A model generated the notes under the pieces. The model was not told the DNA's origin. It made no database searches and saw nothing but the letters and a program-made list of their open reading frames with translations. A stretch of 64,000 nucleotides of DNA from JAIVGV01 sp032229975 (GTDB lineage: Bacteria > Acidobacteriota > Blastocatellia > Pyrinomonadales > Pyrinomonadaceae): positions 1-64,000 of the forward strand of contig JAVXVG010000067.1 of NCBI GenBank assembly GCA_032229975.1. Direction: 5' to 3'. This document shows positions 16,335 to 24,773 of this stretch, piece after piece. Each line of letters begins with the position of its first letter. The first letter of the stretch is position 1. The position numbers and the translations under genes were made by a program.

Positions 16335-17525
16335 TTAACCCTTCGCTGCTCTACTTGAGTCATTGTGCGCGCCGCTTTTGCGGTAAAGCAGCTTTTCGAG
16401 TCGCGCGGTCGCGCCCTGCTGCATCGTCGGCAGAACGTGCGAGTAAGTGTCCAGCGTGAGCACGATAGTTGAGTGTCCGAGCCGTTCGCTGACAACTTTC
16501 GGGTTTTCCTCCGCGATCAATAGCAACGTCGCGCATGTGTGGCGCAGATCGTAAAGGCGTATGCGGGGCAACTCCGCTTTCGTGAGTATCGGGCGGAAGT
16601 AACGATAAGTAATGTTAGGGATGGAAAGCGGAGTGCCTTCGTCGCTACAAAAGACTAAATCAAAAGTTTGCCATGCCGCGCCAAGTTTCAATCTGGCTTC
16701 GGCTTGCTTGCGCTTGTGCGAGGTAAGTTTTTGCAGAAGCGGAGCGGACAAGTAAATCGTGCGACGGCTGCGCGCCGTTTTAGGTTCTTCAAAACTCCAA
16801 GTTTTCTTGTGCCGCACAAGCGCACGCCTGACTTGCGCCGTGCTGCGCTCAAAATCAACGTCTGACCATTGCAACGCAAGATATTCTTCCGGTCGCATCC
16901 CCGTTAGTAACGCGAACTCAAAGATCAAGCCATGTGGCATCACGTCTGCGACCTCTAAAAAGCTAATGGCTTGATCCGGCGATAACACTCGCTGCTCTTT
17001 GTGCGGAACTTTCGGAAGTTCTACCAAGTCGCATGGATTGCGCGAGAGTAACCCCCACTTGACCGCTTGCTTTAGCGCGTTACGCAAAGCCGAATGAGTG
17101 TGCCGAACGATGCGCGCCGAAAGTCCGCGCGCTTGCATCTCGCCATATACCTTTTGAATGTCCAAAGGTTGGAGCTTATCCAAGCGTCTCTGTCCGAGCG
17201 GTTCGCGGACGTATCGCTTGAGCAAAGCGGCGTAGCCGTCTGCCGTGCGTCGTGAGACGCGCGGACGCGCCGCAGCCTCAAGCCATCGATCAAGATAGCT
17301 GTTGATCGTCAACGAAGTTGGCTCAACAAACATGCCTGAGTCCACTTCGCGCAAAGCATTGTTGAGATACGTTTGCGCGTCCTTTTTCGTGCCTTTGACT
17401 TGCTTTGCGACGTAGCGGCGTTTGCCGTTCGCATCACGCCCTAGAAAGATGCTGACTAGAAACACGCCGTCACGTTTCTTTTTGATGTTGCCACTTCTAC
17501 GCGGCTGCTTTGTCTTTTCGGTCAT
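16335..17525 (-). CDS. int: Tyrosine recombinase (integrase of element A)
   Basis: This 396-residue phage-type integrase has an N-terminal arm-binding region with GKRRYVAKQVKGTKKDA. A SAM-like core-binding domain follows (residues 65-155, TINSYLDRWLEAAARP). The catalytic domain has TGMRPEEYLALQW (first Arg), LYDLRHTCATLLL (second Arg), LGHS and the nucleophile in LDTYSHV. It should recombine the tRNA-Cys attachment sites. It lies about 3 kb from the left site. The SWIM/HTH pair upstream is shared with element B, but this integrase is clearly a different subfamily from the one at 38717. Confidence 0.93.
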   Translation of the reverse strand: MTEKTKQPRRSGNIKKKRDGVFLVSIFLGRDANGKRRYVAKQVKGTKKDAQTYLNNALREVDSGMFVEPTSLTINSYLDRWLEAAARPRVSRRTADGYAALLKRYVREPLGQRRLDKLQPLDIQKVYGEMQARGLSARIVRHTHSALRNALKQAVKWGLLSRNPCDLVELPKVPHKEQRVLSPDQAISFLEVADVMPHGLIFEFALLTGMRPEEYLALQWSDVDFERSTAQVRRALVRHKKTWSFEEPKTARSRRTIYLSAPLLQKLTSHKRKQAEARLKLGAAWQTFDLVFCSDEGTPLSIPNITYRYFRPILTKAELPRIRLYDLRHTCATLLLIAEENPKVVSERLGHSTIVLTLDTYSHVLPTMQQGATARLEKLLYRKSGAHNDSSRAAKG

Positions 17526-17657
17526 TGCTTTTTTATTGCCGCCGAAAACATAGCCGTGATAACGTCCGGCGTGTTCGGTGGCTTCTGTGTCGTTGCTGTC
17601 GGACTCGGATCAAAAGGGGTCTGGCGAGCGTTCCCGCGCTTACCAGACCTTTTCCGG

Positions 17658-17939
17658 TTAAGCGGCTAACCTTGCTGGCTGCCGTGTCGCTGCGACCATG
17701 ACATGCAAGCCAGCCGCCGCACTCAGATGCTTGCAAGCGATGTTGTTCATGCCAGCCTTGCATGTGCAATGCCCGAACCGCTTTCCGTTTCGCATGAAAA
17801 AATCAACCGTATATCGTGCGCCCGTTTCGCGGTTCGTCACGCGATACTGTCGCCACTGAATAGCTTGCACGAATAACCTGCTCACCTTTGCCCTCTCTAT
17901 TGCTTTGCTGATTGCTTCCGTTGTAGTTAGTTGAATCAT
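17658..17939 (-). CDS. SWIM zinc-finger protein
   Basis: The 93-residue protein ends in the SWIM motif C-x-C-x(n)-C-x-H as FGHCTCKAGMNNIACKH. Before it is a compact strand region, WRQYRVTNRETGARYTVDFF. SWIM domains bind DNA or proteins. The homologue in element B (39963-40262) shares QYRVTNR-x-x-G-x-x-YTV-x-FF-x-R-x-GKR. In both elements the gene lies upstream of the integrase and is divergent from a small HTH gene, so it is part of the core control module and not cargo. Confidence 0.8.
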   Translation of the reverse strand: MIQLTTTEAISKAIERAKVSRLFVQAIQWRQYRVTNRETGARYTVDFFMRNGKRFGHCTCKAGMNNIACKHLSAAAGLHVMVAATRQPARLAA

Positions 17940-18060
17940 TACCGTTCCCTTTCTTTTTGAGCTATCTAACTGACACAGATATATTACTCCATAGAGGTAT
18001 TACTGTCAAGAGGATTATTCGCTCTTGAAGGAATATATTTGTTATGCTACTCTGCGCGGT

Positions 18061-18276
18061 ATGATTGAAGTAAAGATAAGGGAAATCGCAGAGGCGCGCG
18101 GCATCACGACCGCGTATCAGTTGCAGAAGGCTTTGGACGTTGCGCCCTCTGTTGCGGCGCGATTGTGGCGCGGCGAGATTACTAAGATCGGGCTGGACAC
18201 ACTCGACAACCTTTGCCGCGTACTCAAAAGCAGACCGGATAAGGTTTTGAAGTACACGCCGGAAAGCGATGAGTAG
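18061..18276 (+). CDS. Small XRE/Cro-type HTH regulator
   Basis: The 71-residue protein carries a Cro/C1-like fold: IREIAEARGITTAYQLQKAL, then LDTLDNLCRVLKSRPDKVL. Homologue: 40607-40840 in element B, with the same YQLQK and ETLSTLCTVL steps. I chose the ATG at 18061 over 18025 because it matches the element B start. It is divergent from the SWIM gene. The gap has a quasi-palindrome around TACTCCATAGAGGTA (17985-18000) that may be its operator. Likely role: repressor that controls integration or excision genes. Confidence 0.8.
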   Translation: MIEVKIREIAEARGITTAYQLQKALDVAPSVAARLWRGEITKIGLDTLDNLCRVLKSRPDKVLKYTPESDE

Positions 18277-18382
18277 TACACCACAGCGCAATAGCGGACT
18301 TGTAAGCCACGTTTCCCGCCTAAGCCATATCACGGGCATCCCTCACACTCGCGCGCCTCTGTAGAAGCGTTATTCGCCAAAA

Positions 18383-18703
18383 TCAGAGGTATCGCGCTCT
18401 ATTATGTCCATGCAACTGCGAAGGTGTGTTTGCTGGTATCAAGCATATTCTTTTGGGCGGATCGGGCCATCTACACAAACCGCTCGCAGGTCGGTGCGAC
18501 CACTTGTAAGCAATGCACTTGCAAACGACGCCTGTGCGATGCACGCCGCGATATCCCTTAACGTCCCGCCCGCGCGTATGACCGCCGTGCGCCGCGCAAA
18601 GTTGTCGCTCGCTACGCCACATCGCAAAGGCACGACACGCCTTGCCATCCTTCCGAACGGCTGTGCAACGTCGAATCTTGAGCGCGTTTTCGCTGTATGC
18701 CAT
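18383..18703 (-). CDS. Small Cys/His-rich protein
   Basis: I start this 106-residue reading at the internal ATG 18703, which has GGGGA four bases upstream. It holds RRCTAVRKDGKACRAFAMW, then LCAAHGG, a C-x(n)-C-x(n)-C-x-x-H pattern seen in small zinc-binding proteins of mobile and repeat-rich loci. The rest is basic and lacks known motifs. The 5' part overlaps nothing, but its end runs up to the R-M gene at 18769. Function is unknown. Confidence 0.5.
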   Translation of the reverse strand: MAYSENALKIRRCTAVRKDGKACRAFAMWRSERQLCAAHGGHTRGRDVKGYRGVHRTGVVCKCIAYKWSHRPASGLCRWPDPPKRICLIPANTPSQLHGHNRARYL

Positions 18704-18768
18704 ACGTCCCCACGCTGAGTCTATAAAGTCCGCCTTAATGCGCTCTGAAAATCTACTTATCGAGGCTG

Positions 18769-21552
18769 CTATTTGCTTCGTCGGCGTTTGGCTTTGCGTG
18801 TCTCTTTTTCCGCGAGTTGAGTAAGCGGGTCGGTATATTGACGATAGAGATCGAAGAGAAATTCGAGCCGTTCCAAATCCGTCTTGAAACGCCGCGAGCC
18901 ATAGCAAGCATCAACGGCATCATCAACGGCGCGGTGCGCGTCAAGTAATTCTCGCGGCATTGTATTTGGGTCGTAGAGGTTGGCTAATGTCGCCTCTGGA
19001 AACTTTGCTCGCGCGTCTAAAACAGATTGCGCCGCTTGCTCAACTCTTGCTCTCTGCTTTGCGCTTGGCTCTTTGGGGAAAGGGAAATTGTTATAGACGA
19101 GATTGTTTGAGTAGCGATAGCGCGACTCAAGGCGTCCGCAAACTTGCCGCATCCAAGCCATGTGCATTTGAGAAGTTAAGACGCCGAAATGATAAAGCGT
19201 AGCGTTCGGTACTGAGGCACATGAATCAGCTACGATATAAGTTTTAGGGAAGAAAGCCATCGGAACGTATCGGCGATTTTCCGATGAATGGCGAGGAATC
19301 AAAACATAGTTACTGTTCGGTTGACGAATTTGACCAAACAAGTACGGAAGCTCGGCTATCCTAACCGTTGCTTCTTTCTTACTCTTCAATCGAAATTCGC
19401 GTACAGCCTGCACTTGTTTCATAACTTCCGGCAGCTTGCGCCATTCGGTCATGGAGGCGGCTTCAAGCCACAAACACCAACGAATTTCACCGTTAATAAA
19501 TTCATGCGCGCTAACAAAAGGCTTAATAAATTTTTCCGCATTAGGCTCTTTTGATAGAAGTTCAGTCCGTTCTTGATCTGACAATAAAAGATGCCCGCCG
19601 TCAGTTGGCTTGTTGCCGTTGACAATCGCAGGTACATCACAGATCGGCGTGCTTCTATCGCCGATCACCAAATCTTGGTAATCAATTAGATATGGATTGA
19701 TATTTTGCGCTTCTATTTCGTGTGGTTCGGATGCTGGCGATTGATAATCGAAAAGGTGTTTACGTGAAATGTTGAACGCGCCGAAGCCGATGATTACGCA
19801 ATGTACGGCGGCTCTGCCTCGCGCTTCGTTGTTCCATTTGAAGGTACGATGAGCAAAGTGAATTTTGATCTTTTTATCAAATAGATAGTTCCATAAGACG
19901 CCGACTTGCTCACCTTGCGTAATTGAGCTTGTCGAAACGAAAGCTACTTTGATGCGCGTGCTCTGAATAAACTGCGCTGCACGGATGTACCATGCGGCGA
20001 CATAATCAAGCGTTCCATAGTTCGCTACGCCCGCGCACGCCGCATCCATGTCGGCGGTCTGCTCGCCGCTTCGTTTGTCTTTGCCGACAAACGGTGGATT
20101 GCCGAGAATGTAAAGCGTCGTTTCTGTTTCGTTCCCTTCCCTGCTTACCAGTTCGCTCCAATCGAGTCGCAAGGCATTAGCGTGTAAGACGTGCGGCGTC
20201 TTTTTTAGCGGTAAGCGCGCATAGCTCAAGCCAAACTCTGCCGAGAGTCGCATGTTTGCTTGATGGTCTGTCAGCCATAAGGCAACCGTTGCGATCTGCG
20301 CCGCAAATTCTTCGTACTCGATGCCGTAAAAAGAATCAACGTCGATCTTAGAAAGTTTTGTTACGTCTAATTCAAGCTGCGCTTTGCCGGAAAGCGCGCT
20401 CAGTTGCTTCAAAATTTCTATCTCTAAAAGCCGTACTTCGCGGTATGTGATGACGAGAAAGTTTCCGCTGCCGCAAGCAGGATCGAAGAACTTCAACGAT
20501 GCAAGTTTGTCTTGAAACTGTCTGACACGCGCGGCGTTGTGTTTGATTGATTCAAACTCTGCATAAAGGTCGTCAAGGAAAAGACCGCGCACGACCTTCA
20601 AGATGTTTTGCTCGCTCGTATAGTGCGCTCCGAGATTGCGCCGCTTCTCCGCGTCCATCGCGGATTGAAACAGCGATCCAAAGATCGCGGGCGATACTTT
20701 GCTCCAATCGAAAGAACATGCTTCAAGCAAGATGCTCCGCATCTTTCGATTGAAAAACGGCAGGTCTATTCTCTCAGCGAACAGCGCGCCGTTGACGTGC
20801 GGGAATTGCTGTAAATCTTCGTCAAGATTTCTTTGCCTGTCGGCTGTCGGCGTGTCGAGAAGTTGAAATAACTGACTCAGCATCGCGCCGAGATTCGCGC
20901 CGCCTTCGTCCGTTTTCTCTTCAATGAAAAATCTGAAATGGTCTTTAGGGAAGATGCCCGTATCATCTGCAAAGAGACAATAGACGAGACGCACAAGAAA
21001 GATTTCCAACTTGTGACCTGAATAGCCGCTCTCCAAAAGGGCGTCGTGAAGGTCGCCCATCTTTTCAGCGACGACGATGTTTACGGGGTCTTGATCTTTG
21101 TATGTGCGCTTAGTGTAGCCTGAGATAAAACCGAAAAGATGAATCTTGTCCGGCAACTCTTCGAGCGTGAAAGCGTGTTCTTCGTCCGTCTCCAAGTCGA
21201 ATAAACGGAAGTCGCCAAAGTCGGAAATGATGACGCACTTCGGCAACTCGTTTTCCGGCAAGTTCTCCAAATACTCAAAGGCTTGCGATGTGGCTTTGTC
21301 GAGGTTCAGCCCGCGTGATTTATGCTCGACAAGTAGAACGCCGCGCCAAAACAGATCAATCGCGCCATAGTTGCCGCTCGTTTTCTTCACGGCTTTTTCA
21401 AACACAGCAACGCGCCGCCGTCTTACTCCAAAGATTTCCAGAAATTCATTCCAGAAAGTTTGTGCTTCGGCGCGCTCGCGCGTCGTCTCTTTCCATTCGT
21501 GAACGAAAGAGACAGCGTTATTTCTGATTTCGGCTTGTGTTAGTTGTGGCAT
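18769..21552 (-). CDS. MmeI-like Type IIL restriction-modification enzyme
   Basis: A 927-residue fusion of nuclease and methyltransferase. The N-terminal nuclease site is D66-x9-E76-H-K78 (IDLFWRGVLLVEHK), which matches the D-x9-E-x-K pattern of MmeI. A spacer follows, then the gamma-class methyltransferase with FFDPACGSGNF (357-365) and GNPPF (485-488), and then a specificity region and a C-terminal helical end. MmeI is about 920 residues. One protein should both cut and modify DNA, methylating one strand of the site and so protecting hemimethylated sites. No separate methylase or specificity gene is near, as expected. It is probably defence cargo of element A. Confidence 0.9.
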   Translation of the reverse strand: MPQLTQAEIRNNAVSFVHEWKETTRERAEAQTFWNEFLEIFGVRRRRVAVFEKAVKKTSGNYGAIDLFWRGVLLVEHKSRGLNLDKATSQAFEYLENLPENELPKCVIISDFGDFRLFDLETDEEHAFTLEELPDKIHLFGFISGYTKRTYKDQDPVNIVVAEKMGDLHDALLESGYSGHKLEIFLVRLVYCLFADDTGIFPKDHFRFFIEEKTDEGGANLGAMLSQLFQLLDTPTADRQRNLDEDLQQFPHVNGALFAERIDLPFFNRKMRSILLEACSFDWSKVSPAIFGSLFQSAMDAEKRRNLGAHYTSEQNILKVVRGLFLDDLYAEFESIKHNAARVRQFQDKLASLKFFDPACGSGNFLVITYREVRLLEIEILKQLSALSGKAQLELDVTKLSKIDVDSFYGIEYEEFAAQIATVALWLTDHQANMRLSAEFGLSYARLPLKKTPHVLHANALRLDWSELVSREGNETETTLYILGNPPFVGKDKRSGEQTADMDAACAGVANYGTLDYVAAWYIRAAQFIQSTRIKVAFVSTSSITQGEQVGVLWNYLFDKKIKIHFAHRTFKWNNEARGRAAVHCVIIGFGAFNISRKHLFDYQSPASEPHEIEAQNINPYLIDYQDLVIGDRSTPICDVPAIVNGNKPTDGGHLLLSDQERTELLSKEPNAEKFIKPFVSAHEFINGEIRWCLWLEAASMTEWRKLPEVMKQVQAVREFRLKSKKEATVRIAELPYLFGQIRQPNSNYVLIPRHSSENRRYVPMAFFPKTYIVADSCASVPNATLYHFGVLTSQMHMAWMRQVCGRLESRYRYSNNLVYNNFPFPKEPSAKQRARVEQAAQSVLDARAKFPEATLANLYDPNTMPRELLDAHRAVDDAVDACYGSRRFKTDLERLEFLFDLYRQYTDPLTQLAEKETRKAKRRRSK

Positions 21553-21791
21553 CGCTTTATAGAAAAATCGCTGAGAGGTTGAAGTTGCAAAAATAAGTTC
21601 GCAAACGTAAAGATCAAAGTCAACTCCTTCGCTTAGACAAGTAACTAAATCATCAGGATTACAACTCCAAAAGCCACGTCTTTAAATATCTAATGTGCTG
21701 TTGGTGTCAACTTTCGTTCCTCGCCTCATCGCGTGCTATATCGCGCTCAAGTGACTCAACACCATCATATATTTGCTCGATTGATTCACCG
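21553..21791. other. Gap between the R-M gene and the initiator-like gene
   Basis: About 240 A+T-richer bases. It should hold the promoter of the R-M gene. I see no further gene. Confidence 0.4.
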
Positions 21792-22508
21792 CTACAGCGA
21801 TTGCCCATCATCTTCGCCTTTAGTTAATTGAGCTTGCTTCGCCGCGCGTGCGGCGCGTTGCTCAACTATGGGTTTTACTCTTTCGGGTTCAGGCTTTAGG
21901 AAAGCCTCAATATCGGCATCAGCATTGCCAGACTTGTAGAGAGCACTGGCATAAGCTCCTACCGAGCGAATCTGTTGACCTTTGCTCATACAGTATTCGA
22001 CATAGCGTCGTATCACTTCTATTGAGAATTTTGAACCCACATAACCAGCCGGTTTCGATAGAGACACACTGCGTTGTGTGTGTGGCGATTCTACTGGTGG
22101 TTCAATTGGTGGTTGGGGTGACATCTGGGTGTCAGCCTTTTGTTTCCGAGGTGTCATTCTTTTCAGGTCTGAATTGTCACTCTTTGCGTTCGTAAAGGGT
22201 GACATCTGAGTGTCCGGCTTTGAGCGGACATTATAGGGCGGTTTTGGCGTGCCTGCGCTCAGGTCAACTCGGTATTGTGTTGCACGACCGCGCCCGCCTT
22301 TTTCATAGGCTATTGGTATAAGCAATTTCATATCTACGAGCTTTCGCACAACGCGCCGCGCTTGCCGCTCCGATAGGTCACATTTCCAAGCAACTAATCT
22401 AATGCTCGGATATGCGCCCTCGCCATTGTCCTTAGCGTGGTCGCAGAACGCTTGCTGCACGCGAGTCAGTACGAGCGAAAATACCCGTCCCATCAACTTT
22501 CCGCTCAT
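21792..22508 (-). CDS. Helix-turn-helix replication-initiator-like protein
   Basis: The 238-residue protein has an N-terminal winged helix: AYPSIRLVAWKCDLSERQARR, then VVRKLVDMKLLIPI, as in phage replication protein O and DnaD-like initiators. A Pro/Ser-rich linker and a C-terminal helical domain follow (SKFSIEVIRRYVEYCMSKGQ). It lies downstream of the excisionase-like gene on the same strand. The role in element replication is inferred from fold and place; a plain transcription factor is the alternative. Confidence 0.6.
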   Translation of the reverse strand: MSGKLMGRVFSLVLTRVQQAFCDHAKDNGEGAYPSIRLVAWKCDLSERQARRVVRKLVDMKLLIPIAYEKGGRGRATQYRVDLSAGTPKPPYNVRSKPDTQMSPFTNAKSDNSDLKRMTPRKQKADTQMSPQPPIEPPVESPHTQRSVSLSKPAGYVGSKFSIEVIRRYVEYCMSKGQQIRSVGAYASALYKSGNADADIEAFLKPEPERVKPIVEQRAARAAKQAQLTKGEDDGQSL

Positions 22509-22537
22509 TGCGCTTTACTCTTCTTCGAGAGCCGCGC

Positions 22538-22768
22538 TCAAGCGGTTGTCGCATTCTCGCTGCTGTTTATTGGTGAGCCGCCTTGTTCCGCCCACGCATC
22601 AAGCGCGTCCAAATCGAAGAGAATCTTTTTTCCGATGCGTAAAACGCAATTGGCGGGGAATCTGCCTTGCCGCGTCCAGTCGTAAATCTGAGCCGGACTC
22701 GTTCGATACCTCATAGCCAACTCTGGTGCGATAGCGTATCGCTTCTCTTTCACAACGCTTATGCTCAT
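22538..22768 (-). CDS. Excisionase-like HTH protein
   Basis: At 76 residues it is a MerR/AlpA-type winged helix (ELAMRYRTSPAQIYDWTRQG, then LRIGKKILFDLDALDAWAEQGG). Such proteins act as recombination directionality factors or as activators in integrative elements. It lies about 30 bases upstream of the initiator-like gene. The element B counterpart, equally placed upstream of the helicase, is at 43269-43499. Confidence 0.8.
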   Translation of the reverse strand: MSISVVKEKRYAIAPELAMRYRTSPAQIYDWTRQGRFPANCVLRIGKKILFDLDALDAWAEQGGSPINSSENATTA

Positions 22769-22868
22769 GTTGCTTCTTACACCTCAAAATAAATTCAGCC
22801 TACCCACATGAGTCGTGGATAGGCTGAGTTTGCCAGTGTCAGCCGGACAAATAATTGTTCGCCGGATT

Positions 22869-23426
22869 TTATTGTCGCGCGGTCAAGACTTCATTAACGA
22901 GCGTTTTCCAGTGTCGCTTGTCATCATAATGGCGACGCATTCTTTGCAAATTCTTTTCATAGCCTAACCCAAGAGTTTTAGCCGCTTGCGCTTGGGTTAA
23001 GGCATTCCCTTGTAATTCAAAATATTTTATTAGGTTATCCAACTTCTCATAAAGTTCGGCTTTGCTATACTTGATATGTGCATCTGCTTTTGTACCTTTA
23101 CGCCGTCCGCTTTTCTGCTTAAACAAACGCCTAAATTCGCTCGCACATTGTTGCCGCCATTCTTTACTTCCCGCAGGAAGCATTTTTGAGATAGCATCGG
23201 CGATCTCTGACATTACACTCGTCTGGTCTATAACACCGCCGAGGTTTTGGTCTTTGAAGATAAAGCGTTCGGGATCAACTTCCCAATGAATCAGTCTATC
23301 TCTATCATCTGTTGCTGGTGCTTTCCCGACTGTAACAGCGTTCAGGCTTTCATCGGCTATCAATTGCTCATACTCTTCAATCAATGTACGCAACTCTTCC
23401 CTATCACCTCGATTCTGGTCTGCCAA
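22869..23426 (-). CDS. Unknown protein with helical C-terminus
   Basis: This 185-residue protein is not recognised. It is charged, with EELRTLIEEYEQLIAD at the start, a basic KQKSGRRKGTKADAHIKYSK stretch, and a C-terminal LTQAQAAKTLGLGYEKNLQRMRRHYDDK that looks like a helix-turn-helix. The only start in range is a TTG inside the right arm repeat of element A, so the N-terminus may be redefined or cut at the element end. Confidence 0.55.
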   Translation of the reverse strand: MADQNRGDREELRTLIEEYEQLIADESLNAVTVGKAPATDDRDRLIHWEVDPERFIFKDQNLGGVIDQTSVMSEIADAISKMLPAGSKEWRQQCASEFRRLFKQKSGRRKGTKADAHIKYSKAELYEKLDNLIKYFELQGNALTQAQAAKTLGLGYEKNLQRMRRHYDDKRHWKTLVNEVLTARQ

Positions 23427-23439
23427 TGGTCTGCCAACT
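23417..23439 (+). repeat. Arm-type repeat, right end of element A
   Basis: Identical to 13417-13439, same direction, 114 bases before attachment copy 2. Confidence 0.7.
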
Positions 23440-23553
23440 TATCCAAACTAGACCAAACTCAGCCCATCTCAAGTATAATCGAAAACAGTGGAAGTCCAAT
23501 GAAACTGCACATAAAGGAACACAGCTAAACTTAAGTCATGAGCCTCTTCCAGA

Positions 23554-23600
23554 CTGCAAAACCTTTATTCGTCGGTTCGATTCCGACCGCCGCCTTCTTT
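23554..23600 (+). other. Attachment-site copy 2 (junction of elements A and B)
   Basis: Identical over 47 bases to 13324-13370; only the 3' part of tRNA-Cys is present, with no 5' half. The match then continues loosely (TATCAA-x-AA-x-TTA-x-GG-x-CAGT). Confidence 0.92.
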
Positions 23601-23645
23601 CCTATCAACAACTTAGGGACAGTACGGAGTGTGGTCAAATGGGCA

Positions 23646-23662
23646 CTGTGGTAAAAATTGTG
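23646..23662 (+). repeat. Arm-type repeat, left end of element B
   Basis: CTGTGGTAAAAATTGTG, repeated exactly at 49587-49603. It is followed here by TCAATTGCCACAC, a partial inverted copy. Confidence 0.65.
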
Positions 23663-23769
23663 TCAATTGCCACACCCCTCGTTTTTGCGTGCCCTAACCC
23701 TCATGCTCCCGGCTTGAATGGGCGGTGAGCGGGGCGCATAATCACTGAATCCAACGAGGGAGGTTCAGT

Positions 23770-24075
23770 ATGTCAGCCGTAAAAGAGTTACTGGTCGAGA
23801 GTGAGCGTAAGTGGCAGGCTGCCGTCGTAATAGCCAAGAGGGCCGGAGAGTTGAAGAGATGTGAATTATGCGAGGAGTTGACCGAGGAGCATTCCAAGGA
23901 CTCGCTGAAAAAGGCGTATGCCATTGGCAACTCCTACATCTCGGCGAATAACCCTCTCACCAAAGACTTCAAGAACAGCGGTCAGGGCAGACGCGAACTA
24001 ACCGACATCCTTGAGAATCTATGGACGGATTTTGATAATCTGTGCAAGTGCCAACGGCAGGCCCTTGAGGATTGA
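23770..24075 (+). CDS. Small helical protein of unknown function
   Basis: The 101-residue product is soluble and highly charged, with one CELC pair and a second pair CKC near the end. A GGGAGG site lies about 8 bases before the ATG. It is the first gene inside the left end of element B and converges on the integrase relic, with a two-way terminator between. No family recognised. Confidence 0.55.
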   Translation: MSAVKELLVESERKWQAAVVIAKRAGELKRCELCEELTEEHSKDSLKKAYAIGNSYISANNPLTKDFKNSGQGRRELTDILENLWTDFDNLCKCQRQALED

Positions 24076-24125
24076 GCTTGTTCGACGTTGAAAACGACCC
24101 GCCCCCAAATTCCCCTCCGCTTGAG

Positions 24126-24234
24126 GTCACTGTTGGAGAGTTAGTGACATAGGGACTCAGGGATAAAAATCACTCTACGGGGAATCTGAGGGGACAGAAA
24201 AAAGGCACTACCTCATTACGGGGTAGTGCCTTTT
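24126..24234. terminator. Repeat copy 1 with bidirectional terminator
   Basis: Bases 24126 to about 24198 are related to 31378-31450 (shared core AAAATCACTCTACGGGGAAT). The hairpin GGCACTACC (24204-24212) and GGTAGTGCC (24222-24230) has an A run before and TTTT after it, so it can stop transcription from both sides. Confidence 0.8.
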
Positions 24235-24256
24235 CACCTTCTCGGTCAGCGTGGGG

Positions 24257-24424
24257 TTAGGAGGCCCGTTCCTGTTGACGCCTCACCGCCCTGTTCGCCT
24301 CAATCCTCTTGATGGCCTCGAATTGGTGACGCTCCGAAGGGTGGGCGTATCGCATCACCATCTACACGCGACTGTGACCGAGTAGCGCCGCGAGGGTCAC
24401 AAGGTCAACGCCCGTCCTGCTGCG
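24257..24424 (-). pseudogene. Integrase 3'-end relic
   Basis: The minus strand reads GVDLVTLAALLGHSRV, a TAG stop, then MVMRYAHPSERHQFEAIKR and an end at TAA 24257-24259. It is a clear relative of the C-terminus of the intact integrase at 38717 (GVDIMTLAALLGHSRIQ, then the same MVMRYAHPSE). The stop replaces that Gln codon just before the catalytic region ends. Only about 55 codons remain. With the intact copy it brackets the A+T-rich cargo. Confidence 0.88.
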
Positions 24425-24773
24425 TGTTAAGAGGTAACAGGGAAGAGAGATTGAATATTTTGTGAACATTTTCTGCACCCCTATTGACATAAGAGCTGAA
24501 TGGAAATATTGTGCTAACGTTTTATGTCCGATTATTTGTTACTGAGAGCCTTACCCTCAGTAATTTACTACCTTTATTCCTCGTATTCGAACAAGCGTCA
24601 ATATTGAAACTGCGTCTTTGGCGTGTGCAATCGACACCATTCGTCAATCAAGCAGTGATCACTTTTAACCTAGCTGTCTTTCCTGTATGTGCAGGATCGG
24701 GGTTTGAAGGGATTTAGTTATCGAATGCGTTTAGGATTGGTTGGCGTTATGACACACTTTCATATCATGCAAC
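24425..24773. other. Gap before the sensor operon
   Basis: About 350 A+T-rich bases, probably carrying the promoter of the histidine kinase operon. An open 68-codon frame (24511-24717) has no recognisable features. Confidence 0.45.

Noticed and set aside
23554..23600. A second and third tRNA-Cys gene (also 49716-49759)
   Set aside because: Only the 3' half is present; there is no D arm or 5' acceptor strand, so they are attachment copies.
24511..24717. 68-codon plus-strand ORF before the kinase gene
   Set aside because: It looks like promoter-region sequence; no start site and no family.
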